DNA of 64,000 bases from positions 1 through 64,000 of the forward strand of contig NZ_FOCL01000014.1 in NCBI RefSeq assembly GCF_900110105.1, in the 5' to 3' direction. Made by a program: the position numbers and the translations under genes. Numbering within the stretch: position 1 is the stretch's first letter; each line of letters starts with the position of its first letter. This stretch comes from Mucilaginibacter gossypiicola. GTDB taxonomy: Bacteria; Bacteroidota; Bacteroidia; Sphingobacteriales; Sphingobacteriaceae. Below are positions 18,493 to 28,729 of the stretch, one piece after another. The notes below the pieces were generated by a model. That model ran no database searches and was not told where the DNA came from. It was given only the letters and a program-made list of their open reading frames with translations.

Positions 18493-21400
18493 ATGAAATT
18501 ATCTTTACTTCAATGGAAGTATAGGCACAAAGCATTAAGTCTTTGTGCTATACCTGCAATTGTAAGCTGTATTTCCCTTAGTAGTACAGCAACCCTTGCA
18601 AATGCACATTCAGTTATTAAAAGCAGCACCTTTCACCTTGTTCCGGATAATGTTATCACAGGTACGGTAACCACAAAAGGGCAGCCAATGCCTGGTGTAA
18701 CGGTGGCTGTTAAGGGGCAAAAAGGGGGAACAATCACCGATGCTAACGGACGTTTTACCATTAAAGCCGGTGATAACGCCATCCTGGTATTCAGCATGGT
18801 AGGCTTTGTGAAACAGGAAGTTCCTGTTGGTACAAAGACCAGTATCTCTGTTGAACTTGTTGAAGAATCAACCTCACTTAATGAAGTTGTGGTTGTTGGC
18901 TACGGCACCCAAACCCGCAAAGATCTGACATCATCCGTTTCCTCCATTAAAGGGGAGGACATTGCAAGGGTTCCGGTAACAAATCTTGATGCTGCCGTGC
19001 AGGGAAAAGTTGCCGGTGTGCAGGTAGTTCAAAACTCGGGTGCACCCGGCGATGAAACCTATATCCGCATCCGTGGTAACGGCTCTTTATTTGGTGAAAA
19101 CAGGCCTTTGTACGTAATTGATGGTGTGCCGATGAATAATATTCCTGCGGGCGTATCTCCGCTTGGCGGCGATGGGCAGCGTATAACGGCTACCAATGAT
19201 ATTAACCCGAATGACGTAGAATCTATAGAGGTGTTAAAAGATGCTGCGGCTACTGCTATTTACGGTTCCCGTGCAGCAGCCGGTGTAATCCTGATAACTA
19301 CTAAGAAAGGCAAGAGCGGACGGGCCCGCTTTAACTTTAATGCTTATACAGGTGTTGCAACTGTAACCAAAAGGCTCCCGCTGCTTAACGGAGATCAGTA
19401 TGTGGACCTGATAACTGAAGAACGCGCCAATGCTAACCTGCCTGTTGACCCGGCAATTGTTAAAACGGGTACCAATACCAACTGGCAGGATGCAATTTTC
19501 AGAAACGCGCCTATTTCGGAGTACAATCTGTCAGTTTCGGGAGGGGATAAAAATATTACCCATTATTTATCATTCGGCTACCTGGATCAAACAGGCACAG
19601 TTGTAGGGCAGCAGCATTTCAAGCGCTTTAACGGCCGCGTAAACCTGGAATATAAAGCTACCGATAACCTGAAAATAGGCATCAGCGTTAACGGTATGCA
19701 CTCCCTGAACAATCGTATCGACAACAGTTTCTCCGGGCAATCGGTACTTGCCAATGCATTGATATACAATCCCAATTATCCCATTTATAACGCCGATGGA
19801 AGTTACTATTATGACGTTAACCGCAGGGCTACCAACCCGGTAATGCTGGCCAATAACCTCCGTTTTGTATCTATTGTTGACCGCTACGTGGGGAATGTTT
19901 TTGGCGAATATGCCATCCTGCCCAATCTGAAGTTCCGCACAAGTTTCGGTATGGACAACCAGGGTATCCAGGACGATCGCTATCAATCCACAGAAATCAA
20001 CAACAGGAGTGCGGCTACCGGTGCGGCCGATTTTTTTACGCAGATGCTTTGGCTGAACGAGAACACATTAACCTATACAGCTAATTTACCCAAGGGGCAT
20101 TCACTTTCTGGAGTGATAGGTGAAAGTACACAGGTAACCAGTATCCGCCGTATCGGCGCGGCCGGAAACACCAGTGCTACAGATCTGATTGAAGCCATAA
20201 CCGGTTTTACCAATCGCACCGAAGCAAGCGATTACCGCTCAAAATCTGGCTTGCTCTCTTACTTCGGCCGTGTTAATTATAATTACCAGGACAGGTATCT
20301 TGTACAGGTAGCAGCGCGTATTGACGGTTCTTCGCGCTTCGGTAACAACCAGAAGTATGGGTTTTTCCCGACAATATCCGGCGGCTGGCGTATCAGCAAT
20401 GAATCGTTCATGAAGAACCAGCATTTTATTGATGACCTGAAACTGCGTGCAAGCATTGGTGTTTCGGGCAGCCAGGAAGGCTTAGGAAACGATTTTCCGT
20501 CATTGGCTACTTACGCAACCGCAGTTAATTACGGCACCGAACCAGGTATTGCAGCTTCAACGCTATCAAATAAAGATTTAAGTTGGGAAGCAACCACGCA
20601 AACCAACCTGGGGATTGACCTGTCTCTTTTCAATAGCCGTGTTAATATTACTGTTGATGCCTATCTGAAACAAACTAACCGTTTGATCTTTAAACTCGAT
20701 CTGCCTTATACGTCAGGCTTCGCCCGGACAAATGGTGCTAACATCGGCAAACTGCAGAATAAAGGTATTGACATTAACGTGAGCACTGATAATATCAGGG
20801 GTAAATTTCGCTGGAGCACAAACTATAACATGTCCTTTAACCGGAACAAGATCACCGAACTTCCTCAGTTGGTTGTAGGCGATCCCAGCAGCTCGGATTT
20901 TACAGAAAGTTTGCCCGGCCTTTATGGCACAACACTGCCAACCAGTATCTACCGTGTGGGTGAAGCTGTCGGGTCGTTTTTTGGCTACAAAAGTTTAGGT
21001 GTAGATCCTGCTACCGGGAATATGATCTACCAGGATACCAACGGCGATGGAAAGATCAACGCTGCCGACAGGGTTATCATCGGGAATGCGCTGCCAAAAT
21101 TCACAGGTGGCTTTACCAATACATTCAGCTATAAAGGGTTTGACCTTAGTGTTTTCCTTTATTTCTCCTATGGTAACCAGGTATATAACCAAACCCGGGC
21201 AATCCTTGAGCGCATGGCGGGCTACAACAACGGTAATACTACCGTTTTGGGCCGATGGACGCCTTCCAACACTAATACCAACGTGCCTAAAGCAATTTTT
21301 AATGACCCGGTTGTTACCAACAGCCTTACTAATGGTGAAATGTCTTCGCGCTGGGTAGAGAACGGCTCGTTCCTCAGGCTGAAAAACATTACGCTGAACT

Positions 21401-21609
21401 ATAATCTCCCCTCATCATTTTTAAAAAGGATGCGGATCCAGTCGGCAAAAGTATTTCTGAGCGGCCAAAATCTTGCCTTGTGGACAAAGTATTCCGGTTA
21501 TGACCCGGAAGCACAGAACCAATCGGTTAAAAATTCGCAGCTGGGTATCGATTATGCTGTGCAGCCGCAACCACGTACCATTAGCGCAGGCATCAATGTT
21601 AGTTTTTAA
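18493..21609 (+). CDS. SusC/RagA-family TonB-linked outer-membrane transporter
   Basis: The 1038-residue product has a long signal region, a carboxypeptidase-regulatory-like domain (about 55-130, VITGTVTTKGQPMPGVTVAV and TDANGRFTIKAG), the SusC hallmark LNEVVVVGYGTQ, a plug domain with ATAIYGSRAAAGVILITTKK, and a large barrel ending in an aromatic-rich strand (AGINVSF). SusC proteins form the TonB-driven pore through which oligosaccharides pass, capped by a SusD lipoprotein, encoded here 10 bp downstream. It opens a five-gene run (18493-30274) of surface proteins and hydrolases on the same strand. The glycan is not deducible from SusC itself. Confidence 0.96.
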   Translation: MKLSLLQWKYRHKALSLCAIPAIVSCISLSSTATLANAHSVIKSSTFHLVPDNVITGTVTTKGQPMPGVTVAVKGQKGGTITDANGRFTIKAGDNAILVFSMVGFVKQEVPVGTKTSISVELVEESTSLNEVVVVGYGTQTRKDLTSSVSSIKGEDIARVPVTNLDAAVQGKVAGVQVVQNSGAPGDETYIRIRGNGSLFGENRPLYVIDGVPMNNIPAGVSPLGGDGQRITATNDINPNDVESIEVLKDAAATAIYGSRAAAGVILITTKKGKSGRARFNFNAYTGVATVTKRLPLLNGDQYVDLITEERANANLPVDPAIVKTGTNTNWQDAIFRNAPISEYNLSVSGGDKNITHYLSFGYLDQTGTVVGQQHFKRFNGRVNLEYKATDNLKIGISVNGMHSLNNRIDNSFSGQSVLANALIYNPNYPIYNADGSYYYDVNRRATNPVMLANNLRFVSIVDRYVGNVFGEYAILPNLKFRTSFGMDNQGIQDDRYQSTEINNRSAATGAADFFTQMLWLNENTLTYTANLPKGHSLSGVIGESTQVTSIRRIGAAGNTSATDLIEAITGFTNRTEASDYRSKSGLLSYFGRVNYNYQDRYLVQVAARIDGSSRFGNNQKYGFFPTISGGWRISNESFMKNQHFIDDLKLRASIGVSGSQEGLGNDFPSLATYATAVNYGTEPGIAASTLSNKDLSWEATTQTNLGIDLSLFNSRVNITVDAYLKQTNRLIFKLDLPYTSGFARTNGANIGKLQNKGIDINVSTDNIRGKFRWSTNYNMSFNRNKITELPQLVVGDPSSSDFTESLPGLYGTTLPTSIYRVGEAVGSFFGYKSLGVDPATGNMIYQDTNGDGKINAADRVIIGNALPKFTGGFTNTFSYKGFDLSVFLYFSYGNQVYNQTRAILERMAGYNNGNTTVLGRWTPSNTNTNVPKAIFNDPVVTNSLTNGEMSSRWVENGSFLRLKNITLNYNLPSSFLKRMRIQSAKVFLSGQNLALWTKYSGYDPEAQNQSVKNSQLGIDYAVQPQPRTISAGINVSF

Positions 21610-21619
21610 TTCAACCATC

Positions 21620-23023
21620 ATGAAAAAGTTTTTAATAACGCTCCTTATACCAGTATTACTGTTTAACTCATGTACCAAGGTACTTGACCAGGTTCCGCAG
21701 GATAAAATCACGGAAGAAAATTTTTATAAAACCCCGGCCGATGCGGAAGCTGCAGCTACAGGGATCTACGATGCTGTTCAGGCATTATCCACTCAATACC
21801 CGGTAGCCTTTGATGCAGCTTCGGATCTGGCCAATGCTTTACTGATCAATTACAGCCCTTTTTCGCAGCATGGTATCACTGTAGATAACGCCATAGTTGC
21901 TTCTTACTGGCAAAATAACTACACAGGCATTGGCAGGTGTAATGATGTACTGAAAAATGTACCGAAAATAGACGGCAGCTTATTCGCTGCCGGGCAAAAA
22001 GAAAGGATTTTGGCCGAGGCATATTTTACAAGGGCCTACTTTTATTTTAACCTGGTGAAGGCCTATGGCGGCGTGCCGCTGGTAACCATGCCTTACGATT
22101 CGTTTAACGCTGATTTCACCATCGCCCGTTCTACGTCTGATCAGGTATTCGCACAGATCGTGGCCGATCTGAAAAATGCTGAACCCAATCTTCCCTTAAG
22201 TTATGCTTCCAATATCGACACGAGGGGCAGGGCTACGCAGGGTGGAGCAAAAGCCTTACTGGCCAAAGTATACTTAAGCATGAAAGATTACAATAACGCT
22301 GCTGCTAAAGCATTGGAAGTAATGAACAATACTACCTATAGCCTTGTTTCTGGTGCTTCGGCATATTCGGCCATGTTTTCAGCTTCATCAAAAAACAGCA
22401 ACGAATCTATTTTTGAAATCCAGTATGTAAGCTCATCGTCTGAAAGTAATGGTTTATTCAGTTTGTATGTACCTACGCCGGCCCCTTCAGGTATCCAGGG
22501 CGGTAGTTATCAGATAGTACCAACAGATAAGATCATCAATGCTTTTGAAGCAGGTGATATCAGAAAAAACGTTTCTGTGAGCAATAGCCCTGCCACGCCA
22601 CCTGTACCGTATGTTGGGAAATATTTGAGGCTTACCAATGGTACCGATCCCAATATTATAGCCATCAGGCTTGCAGATATCATTCTTGTGCGTGCGGAAG
22701 CGCTTAACAACCTGGGGCAAACTGCCGAGGCAACGGAAGCACTTAACATGATCAGGAGGCGGGCATTTGGCCTGCCGGTAACAACAGCCTCTGTCCGTGA
22801 TTTTCCCAGTGCAAACGATGTAGCTAACAGCTATAACCTTACACAGGCAATTGAAAATGAGCGAATGAAAGAGCTTTGCTTTGAAGGGCAACGTTTTTAT
22901 GACCTTGTCAGAACAGGCCGTGCTGCGGCGGTACTTGGTATTTCGGCTAATCAAATGCTGTGGCCTATACCATTGCGCGAAGTTGGCCGTAACCCTAAAC
23001 TACAACAAAATCCAGGCTATTAA
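21620..23023 (+). CDS. SusD/RagB-family glycan-binding lipoprotein
   Basis: ATG 21620 starts a lipoprotein of 467 residues (MKKFLITLLIPVLLFNSC, Cys18), whereas the open frame begins earlier inside susC. The N-terminal KITEENFYKTPADAEAAATGIYDAV and the ILAEAYFTRAYFYFNLVKAYGGVP segment are classic SusD TPR-like features. The C-terminal part has LADIILVRAEALNNLG, then ENERMKELCFEGQRFYDLVRTG and LWPIPLREVGRNPKLQQNPGY. It would bind the oligosaccharide on the cell surface and close over the SusC pore. It belongs to the same transcript as the upstream and downstream genes. Confidence 0.96.
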   Translation: MKKFLITLLIPVLLFNSCTKVLDQVPQDKITEENFYKTPADAEAAATGIYDAVQALSTQYPVAFDAASDLANALLINYSPFSQHGITVDNAIVASYWQNNYTGIGRCNDVLKNVPKIDGSLFAAGQKERILAEAYFTRAYFYFNLVKAYGGVPLVTMPYDSFNADFTIARSTSDQVFAQIVADLKNAEPNLPLSYASNIDTRGRATQGGAKALLAKVYLSMKDYNNAAAKALEVMNNTTYSLVSGASAYSAMFSASSKNSNESIFEIQYVSSSSESNGLFSLYVPTPAPSGIQGGSYQIVPTDKIINAFEAGDIRKNVSVSNSPATPPVPYVGKYLRLTNGTDPNIIAIRLADIILVRAEALNNLGQTAEATEALNMIRRRAFGLPVTTASVRDFPSANDVANSYNLTQAIENERMKELCFEGQRFYDLVRTGRAAAVLGISANQMLWPIPLREVGRNPKLQQNPGY

Positions 23024-23040
23024 TTTCAATAATGATATCT

Positions 23041-24978
23041 ATGAAAAAGAAAGTAATTTATGCGCTTCTGGCATGTTTTGCCGCAATGGGTACTAATTGT
23101 AAAAAGCAAATTGTAGCTGGCAATGGCCATTCAAAACCTGCTTTAACCACGGGTAATCAAAACTTACCTGCCTCCGTAAACGATTACACCGTAACGTGGT
23201 TCGGGAACAATTTTGCTGATGTCACTAATCACGTAGGTAATGCTGCCCGGTCAATGTGGGTTTCGCCCGATGGTATAGTTTATACAGCATCAGCCTGGGA
23301 TGAAAAGAGCAGAAATATTGGCATCTACCAAAATGGTGTTACCATCGGTGCAATGGGGGGGACTAAAGATTCGCAGGGAAGCGCCATTGGTGGTGATTCG
23401 ACATCTATCTATACAGCCCAGCAAGCCCCGAATGCCGGTTATATTGGTCGCTACGGTCGAACCACAAAAACGCGTAACCTGCTGTTTAAAGCAAGTAACG
23501 GAACTGGTGACGCCATTCGTGGGATTTTGGTAAACGGCAGCGAGATTTTTGTAAGTGATTTTGCCGGAAACCGGATTGGTGTATATAGTAACGCCGGGGT
23601 TTTACTAAGGGAGTGGACGGTTACCGAACCAGGACCGTTAGCAATGGATAGCCAATCCAACCTATGGGTTGCCCAGATGAGTACCGGCCAGGTAAAGAGC
23701 TACAGCACCGCAGGTGTTGCCGGTGCGGTAATTGATATGGGAGCCAATAGCAGGCCTTCTGCACTGTATTGTGATAAAGCAGCCGGGTTACTTTATATTG
23801 GCGATCAGGGGCCGGATCAAAACATCAAAATTTATTCAAACCTGTCGGCTACTCCGCAATTGCAATCCACCTTCGGCGTTACCGGTGGGTACCTGGAATC
23901 CACAACGGGTATCAGAGGGCAAACAGGGGATAAGCGGTTTACCAGGGTAGTAGGGATAGGAAAGGATAATACAGGAAAGCTGTATGTGCTCAATAACCCC
24001 TGGGGTGGCTCATGGGATTTAGGCCGCAACGGTGCTACTGATATTCATTGTTACAGCACATCCGGAACGTTGCTATGGGTATTGCAGGCGCTTAATTTTG
24101 AAGGTAATGCCGGGGCAGATTCCGGGACAGACGGCGCTGATTTTTACAGCGGGAACATTTTCTACACTTATAGTGGTACCGGCGGCGGAAGATTTAAAGG
24201 CAATACCATAGATCCGTTCCGGTACCCTACCGACCCTCGTATCAACCTTGCTGACCCATCAAGGGGATTGCATTTCGGGCATTTTGCCAATGTTAGCGGA
24301 AAAAGAATCCTGATAGCATGCGGTCAAAATCCTGATACTTTCTATAGCTTTTATTTTAACAGGAATACCGATGGTTATATCGGCATCCCGGGCGATTCTT
24401 TTACTAAGGTAAGGAACGGTTTTGCCTTAGATTCGTTGGGTGGGGTCTGGATCTCGCAGGATAAAACCAACGCTATTCAGTATTACGAACTTACCGGCTT
24501 TGCAGGCAGCGGAAAGCCGATCTGGGCTTCACCGGTAAGTACAGCTGTGCCCACAAGTATAGCACCTCTTAACAGGCTGGCCTATCTGCCCAATGGCGAC
24601 AGGATGATACTGGCCGGCGGGAGCGCCGACTGGACGCTGATAGGCAACAGGATAGAAGTCTATAATGGATGGAAAGCTGGCAACCGTACTCCAAATACAG
24701 TTATAACCCTTACCAGGGGGCAGGCCAAATCATTAACTGCTTCGGGTAATTACGTATTTGTGGGCTATTATGCAGTACCTAATATCGATATTTTTGATCT
24801 TGCAACCGGTACCCTGGTACTAAGCATGACTACCAATAATGATGTGTACGTTGGCAACGATGTTGATTCGATGTACGGCATTAACGCCTACAGAAAATCA
24901 AACGGGCAATACCTGGTAACCAAAGATGATTACAATGCTAATAAGGTGGTACTTTATCAATGGACACCCGGCCAATAA
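23041..24978 (+). CDS. Beta-propeller-like lipoprotein of the polysaccharide locus
   Basis: I prefer ATG 23041 (MKKKVIYALLACFAAMGTNC, lipobox Cys) over ATG 23032 nine bases upstream, giving 645 residues. Repeating strands such as GIYQNGVTIGAMGGTKDSQG, GPLAMDSQSNLWVAQMSTGQ, GKLYVLNNPWGGSWDLGRNG and NGFALDSLGGVWISQDKTNA point to an NHL/SMP-30-type propeller filling most of the protein. In Bacteroidota loci such lipoproteins in the SusE/F position are surface glycan-binding proteins or lyases. No catalytic motif is apparent, so glycan binding is the more cautious reading. It starts 17 bp after susD. Confidence 0.7.
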   Translation: MKKKVIYALLACFAAMGTNCKKQIVAGNGHSKPALTTGNQNLPASVNDYTVTWFGNNFADVTNHVGNAARSMWVSPDGIVYTASAWDEKSRNIGIYQNGVTIGAMGGTKDSQGSAIGGDSTSIYTAQQAPNAGYIGRYGRTTKTRNLLFKASNGTGDAIRGILVNGSEIFVSDFAGNRIGVYSNAGVLLREWTVTEPGPLAMDSQSNLWVAQMSTGQVKSYSTAGVAGAVIDMGANSRPSALYCDKAAGLLYIGDQGPDQNIKIYSNLSATPQLQSTFGVTGGYLESTTGIRGQTGDKRFTRVVGIGKDNTGKLYVLNNPWGGSWDLGRNGATDIHCYSTSGTLLWVLQALNFEGNAGADSGTDGADFYSGNIFYTYSGTGGGRFKGNTIDPFRYPTDPRINLADPSRGLHFGHFANVSGKRILIACGQNPDTFYSFYFNRNTDGYIGIPGDSFTKVRNGFALDSLGGVWISQDKTNAIQYYELTGFAGSGKPIWASPVSTAVPTSIAPLNRLAYLPNGDRMILAGGSADWTLIGNRIEVYNGWKAGNRTPNTVITLTRGQAKSLTASGNYVFVGYYAVPNIDIFDLATGTLVLSMTTNNDVYVGNDVDSMYGINAYRKSNGQYLVTKDDYNANKVVLYQWTPGQ

Positions 24979-24993
24979 TAACCGCAACTTTAA

Positions 24994-27900
24994 ATGAATA
25001 CAATTATTTCGATACTATTAAAATGCCTGTTCCTGTTACTGTTAGGAAGTCCGCTTGTTGTAACTGCACAAATGACCTCTCCCGGGCAATGGGTAAATTA
25101 CGACCAGGTTTTCAATCTCAAAACGGGTTTAAGGCAATATGACTACGATGTTGCGCTCATCCGTTCAAGTACCAATACCAATATACTTTGGCCCGGCGAA
25201 CAGCCGGGCTATACCATTCAGGTTGTCAACAACTTGGATGGTCCTCTTGAGGTTAAAGGTAAACTGGAAATTATCAGGTACGGTACCAAAGGCAGGCCGA
25301 ATGATGTGTGGCTGCCCGAAGTGGTAAAGTTTGCTACGGTGTCGTCGTCAGATCTACCCGTTTCCATTAAAACGAAAGGTTTTACCAATATCGAAGTAAA
25401 ACCAAATATCCCGGCCACTTTTGGCGGATATGCCCTTGTTCTTGATTTGGGCCAATATGGTCGCCGCCTTGTTTGCAGTGTGGTAAGAACTTTTGCGGCC
25501 AATCCTAAAAGGCTGCAATATCCCAAGCAATCGCTGGATGATATGGATCCGGATTTTCTGCAGCGACTTGGCGTTCAGGCAATAAGGATGGGTGTTGATT
25601 ATTTCCCAACAACTGATGCTGATTATCAGAGCAAATTATCTGCCTTGTACGAAAAACTAAAAAAATACCGCGACAGAAATATCACGGTTTTACTGATGTT
25701 TGGTGCAGGTACTGCAAAATTACCGCTTGATATGCCCCGAGCATTGTTAAACGATGAGGGCGTGATGCGAAAAACCAAACAAGATTGGGTTTGGGGGCCT
25801 TCTTCCGATCCTGATTTTGGGAAATTTGTGAACAGGTTCTGTGTGGATCAGGGCTGGCCGAAGGGCCCGGTTACTGCCGTTTCTTTATGGAATGAGCCAT
25901 GGGAAGGAAGTTCAATTTCGGGCTGGCAGTCCGATATCCTGCGATACCGGGAAATTTATAAGGTAATGGCCGACGCCGTTTTAGAAGGCCGCAAAAAAGG
26001 TGCAGATGTATTGGTAGGAGGAGGGGATTCCAATTCGAATGCCTGGGACAAACTTTTTGCCGATGGCAAAATGACGTTCCTGCCCATCTTCGATTTTTGT
26101 TCCATTCATTACCAGGGTATGGAAACCCCAAGCATTTACCCGGAGTGGATCAACCGCAAATCGCCGAAAGGCAGGGTGAAGATCTGGGACACGGAAAGTT
26201 GGGTAGGCAACACGGATGACCGAATTGGGCTTACCGTAGCAACCAACAGATCTACCGGGTACGACCGTTCTATGGGGATCTATGCCGGATATCTTTCAAC
26301 AGGGGGGAGGGGCTCAGAGCATTTTAAGCAAAAAGTCATGACAAATTCAGGTCATGTTATGATCGATAGGATCCCCGATGCCTGGTCACCTGCTGTTGGA
26401 GTAGGCGCGGTGCAGCATTTGATTGGAGAAAGGGATTTTAACAGGCTATTGTTTAAAAAAGGCTTGCCCTGGGTAATGCTGTTTGACGGTAATGACCATA
26501 ACCCTGACGATGGCACAGCGGTTGTATGTGGTGATATTGGCGAGGCTTTTGGTGCCGAACGGCTGCTTTTCAGGAACGTTAGGGGTCTTAAGGAAATTGA
26601 GGATAAAGAACGGATCCGCAAGCAATTGAATGATAAATCGCTTAACACCGCTCAGAAAGACAGCCTGTCACATTTATTAAGAATAACTGAGCCACTTTCA
26701 GGCGGCTCAATGGTTATTCCTGCCGACAGCCACTTCAGGCTGTATGATTTTTACGGCAATCTCATTCCCCCCAATGCAGGGAATATTCAGGTTCCGCTTA
26801 ATACGCAGGGGTATTACCTTAGATCTGATGGCTCTAAAGGCTCTTTCGACAGGCTTGTTAAGGCCATGGAACATGCCAGGATCTCGGGATATGAGCCAAT
26901 AGAAATTGTTGCTAAAGATATGACGGCACGCATTGAGCAAACAGCCGTGCTTAATCTTCAGCTAACTAATATTCTTAACCGGCCGGTAAGCGGGCAACTG
27001 CAGGCTACACTCTCTGATTTTAAGTTGTCTTATAATAAAAACATAAATATCCGTCCTCACGAAACTATCACTGTGCCACTGCAAATAATCAAAGGTAAGG
27101 CTAACGTGGCCAATGTTTATCCTTTAAGTGTCCGCATCGAAACGCCGAAAGATGGTATTGCAGTATTGAATGAGGATATGCACGTCAACACCATTTCACG
27201 GATCCCGATAAAGGTAGATGGTAACCTGGACGAGTGGCAACAGGCTATACCGCAAACGGTAAGCAGCAAAGGGACAGCAAGCGTGAGCCTTACAGAAGCC
27301 GCCTGGTACCCGTTTAAAAACTTTGATAACAGGGCTGAAGGTTATGCCAACGGTTATTTTGCTTACGACGATAAGAATTTTTACTTCGCTGCTAAAGTTG
27401 CAGATAATACACCGCACCCGGGTACTTATCGTTTTGAAAACAGGCCCGACGATTCATTTTTTTATCCTGATACCGCTTATATCATGGATATGGATAAAAC
27501 TCTGATGGCAAGGGAAGATAGCGTCACTGCAATAGGTAATGACAACGGTGCTTTACAAATGCCCTCTGGTAACGGAAGGATCATGCATTTCCTTTCGAGC
27601 AGCGATGTAGCTTACGCATTTGGTATCGATCTTGATCTGCCTGCACAAAAATATACCAGGGTATCTTTCTATATGCCCAATATTAGGGTGCCCAACGCTA
27701 CAATTGAAGTGTTTGACGGGCAGACTGGCAATTTCCTGTTGCGAAGAAAAATAGATAACTTATGGCAGGGAGCTTTTGAAACATTGGATCTTACGGGTAA
27801 AGTAAGGGTTGTTTTTCGCACCTATAATTGGTGGACATCAGTGAAAGTTGCCGGGATCTTCTTCGATGATCCTGCCGATAAGGAGGTCCATGATAAAGCC

Positions 27901-28629
27901 GTTTTTGTTAAGGAGGACCTGGATACCAGGGGCAATTGGAAAGGGATTTACGGGAAAAATGGATATAATATCATTGGAGCCGCCGCAAAGATGCCTGAAG
28001 ATGTTAAACTTAGTATCCCCGAGGTGAAAGTTAAACTTCCGCTTCCATGGCCTGATGGGGTACGGCATTATACCTATCGTAAAAATCCGGTAACGCCGGA
28101 TAATTCAGGGCTTGGCTATTCGTATGACAATGTGATTCTGGCTTTTAATGTGTTGCCTGCAGGAACCGATGGTATGCTGGCAAATCCCCCGGGAACCATG
28201 CCTGGATATACCGGTTACAAGGATACTGATTATGAGTATGCCATGAACAGTGTAGCGCCGGAGTATGGCGGTGGCACAGAAATGTGGCGCTTGCTCACCC
28301 CGCAGCTTAACAGGAAGCACTTCTTTCCCCGCCAGCCAAAATCTGCAGGCGAAGGGCCGGTAAAGAACAGCCAGCTGGTTATTAAAAGGATTGGCAATAC
28401 ATTGATCACAGAGTGTGCCATCCCATGGTCGGAGATACCGGATGTTCATAGGGCGCTGGAAAGCGGAAAGAAGATAAAATTATCTTTCCGGGTAAACGAC
28501 AATGCATCTCCTGCTGCCACGATGGAACTGGCTAAAGACCGGAGTGTTTCCAAAATAAATGCCAGGGCCTTTCACCCCGACTGGAAAACGCACTGGGCAA
28601 ACGAAGTGGAGTTTGGTTTTGAAAAATAA
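24994..28629 (+). CDS. Large secreted clan GH-A-like glycosidase with CBM9-like C-terminus
   Basis: The 1211-residue product has a signal peptide, an N-terminal beta domain (about 30-160) and a TIM-barrel region (about 165-480). The barrel shows the two-glutamate pattern of clan GH-A: AVSLWNEPWEG near residue 298 as acid/base and KIWDTESWVG near 395 as nucleophile. A beta-rich middle follows. From about 735 (KVDGNLDEWQQAIPQTVSSK, then YFAYDDKNFYFAAKVADNTP) there is a CBM9/DOMON-like sugar-binding module that appears to resume at the C-terminus (ECAIPWSEIP). The exact GH family and substrate are not clear; GH39- or GH5-like relatives are the closest impression. It ends the first transcription unit of the locus. 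Confidence 0.75.
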   Translation: MNTIISILLKCLFLLLLGSPLVVTAQMTSPGQWVNYDQVFNLKTGLRQYDYDVALIRSSTNTNILWPGEQPGYTIQVVNNLDGPLEVKGKLEIIRYGTKGRPNDVWLPEVVKFATVSSSDLPVSIKTKGFTNIEVKPNIPATFGGYALVLDLGQYGRRLVCSVVRTFAANPKRLQYPKQSLDDMDPDFLQRLGVQAIRMGVDYFPTTDADYQSKLSALYEKLKKYRDRNITVLLMFGAGTAKLPLDMPRALLNDEGVMRKTKQDWVWGPSSDPDFGKFVNRFCVDQGWPKGPVTAVSLWNEPWEGSSISGWQSDILRYREIYKVMADAVLEGRKKGADVLVGGGDSNSNAWDKLFADGKMTFLPIFDFCSIHYQGMETPSIYPEWINRKSPKGRVKIWDTESWVGNTDDRIGLTVATNRSTGYDRSMGIYAGYLSTGGRGSEHFKQKVMTNSGHVMIDRIPDAWSPAVGVGAVQHLIGERDFNRLLFKKGLPWVMLFDGNDHNPDDGTAVVCGDIGEAFGAERLLFRNVRGLKEIEDKERIRKQLNDKSLNTAQKDSLSHLLRITEPLSGGSMVIPADSHFRLYDFYGNLIPPNAGNIQVPLNTQGYYLRSDGSKGSFDRLVKAMEHARISGYEPIEIVAKDMTARIEQTAVLNLQLTNILNRPVSGQLQATLSDFKLSYNKNINIRPHETITVPLQIIKGKANVANVYPLSVRIETPKDGIAVLNEDMHVNTISRIPIKVDGNLDEWQQAIPQTVSSKGTASVSLTEAAWYPFKNFDNRAEGYANGYFAYDDKNFYFAAKVADNTPHPGTYRFENRPDDSFFYPDTAYIMDMDKTLMAREDSVTAIGNDNGALQMPSGNGRIMHFLSSSDVAYAFGIDLDLPAQKYTRVSFYMPNIRVPNATIEVFDGQTGNFLLRRKIDNLWQGAFETLDLTGKVRVVFRTYNWWTSVKVAGIFFDDPADKEVHDKAVFVKEDLDTRGNWKGIYGKNGYNIIGAAAKMPEDVKLSIPEVKVKLPLPWPDGVRHYTYRKNPVTPDNSGLGYSYDNVILAFNVLPAGTDGMLANPPGTMPGYTGYKDTDYEYAMNSVAPEYGGGTEMWRLLTPQLNRKHFFPRQPKSAGEGPVKNSQLVIKRIGNTLITECAIPWSEIPDVHRALESGKKIKLSFRVNDNASPAATMELAKDRSVSKINARAFHPDWKTHWANEVEFGFEK

Positions 28630-28678
28630 CCATTCAGGAATAGAAAAATGCGTAATATCGTTTGAACCATAAATGTCC

Positions 28679-28713
28679 AAAACTGTCCGCTGAAATCTTC
28701 AGCGGACAGTTTT
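28679..28713 (+). terminator. Strong intrinsic terminator between the giant hydrolase and the SGNH gene
   Basis: A perfect 15-bp inverted repeat (28679-28693 and 28699-28713; AAAACTGTCCGCTGA with its complement) encloses a 5-nt loop, and the right arm ends in a T run. It lies 50 bp after the hydrolase stop and only 17 bp before the next start codon, so it should limit expression of the SGNH gene relative to the upstream operon. Confidence 0.8.
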
Positions 28714-28729
28714 ATATAAAAATGAACCT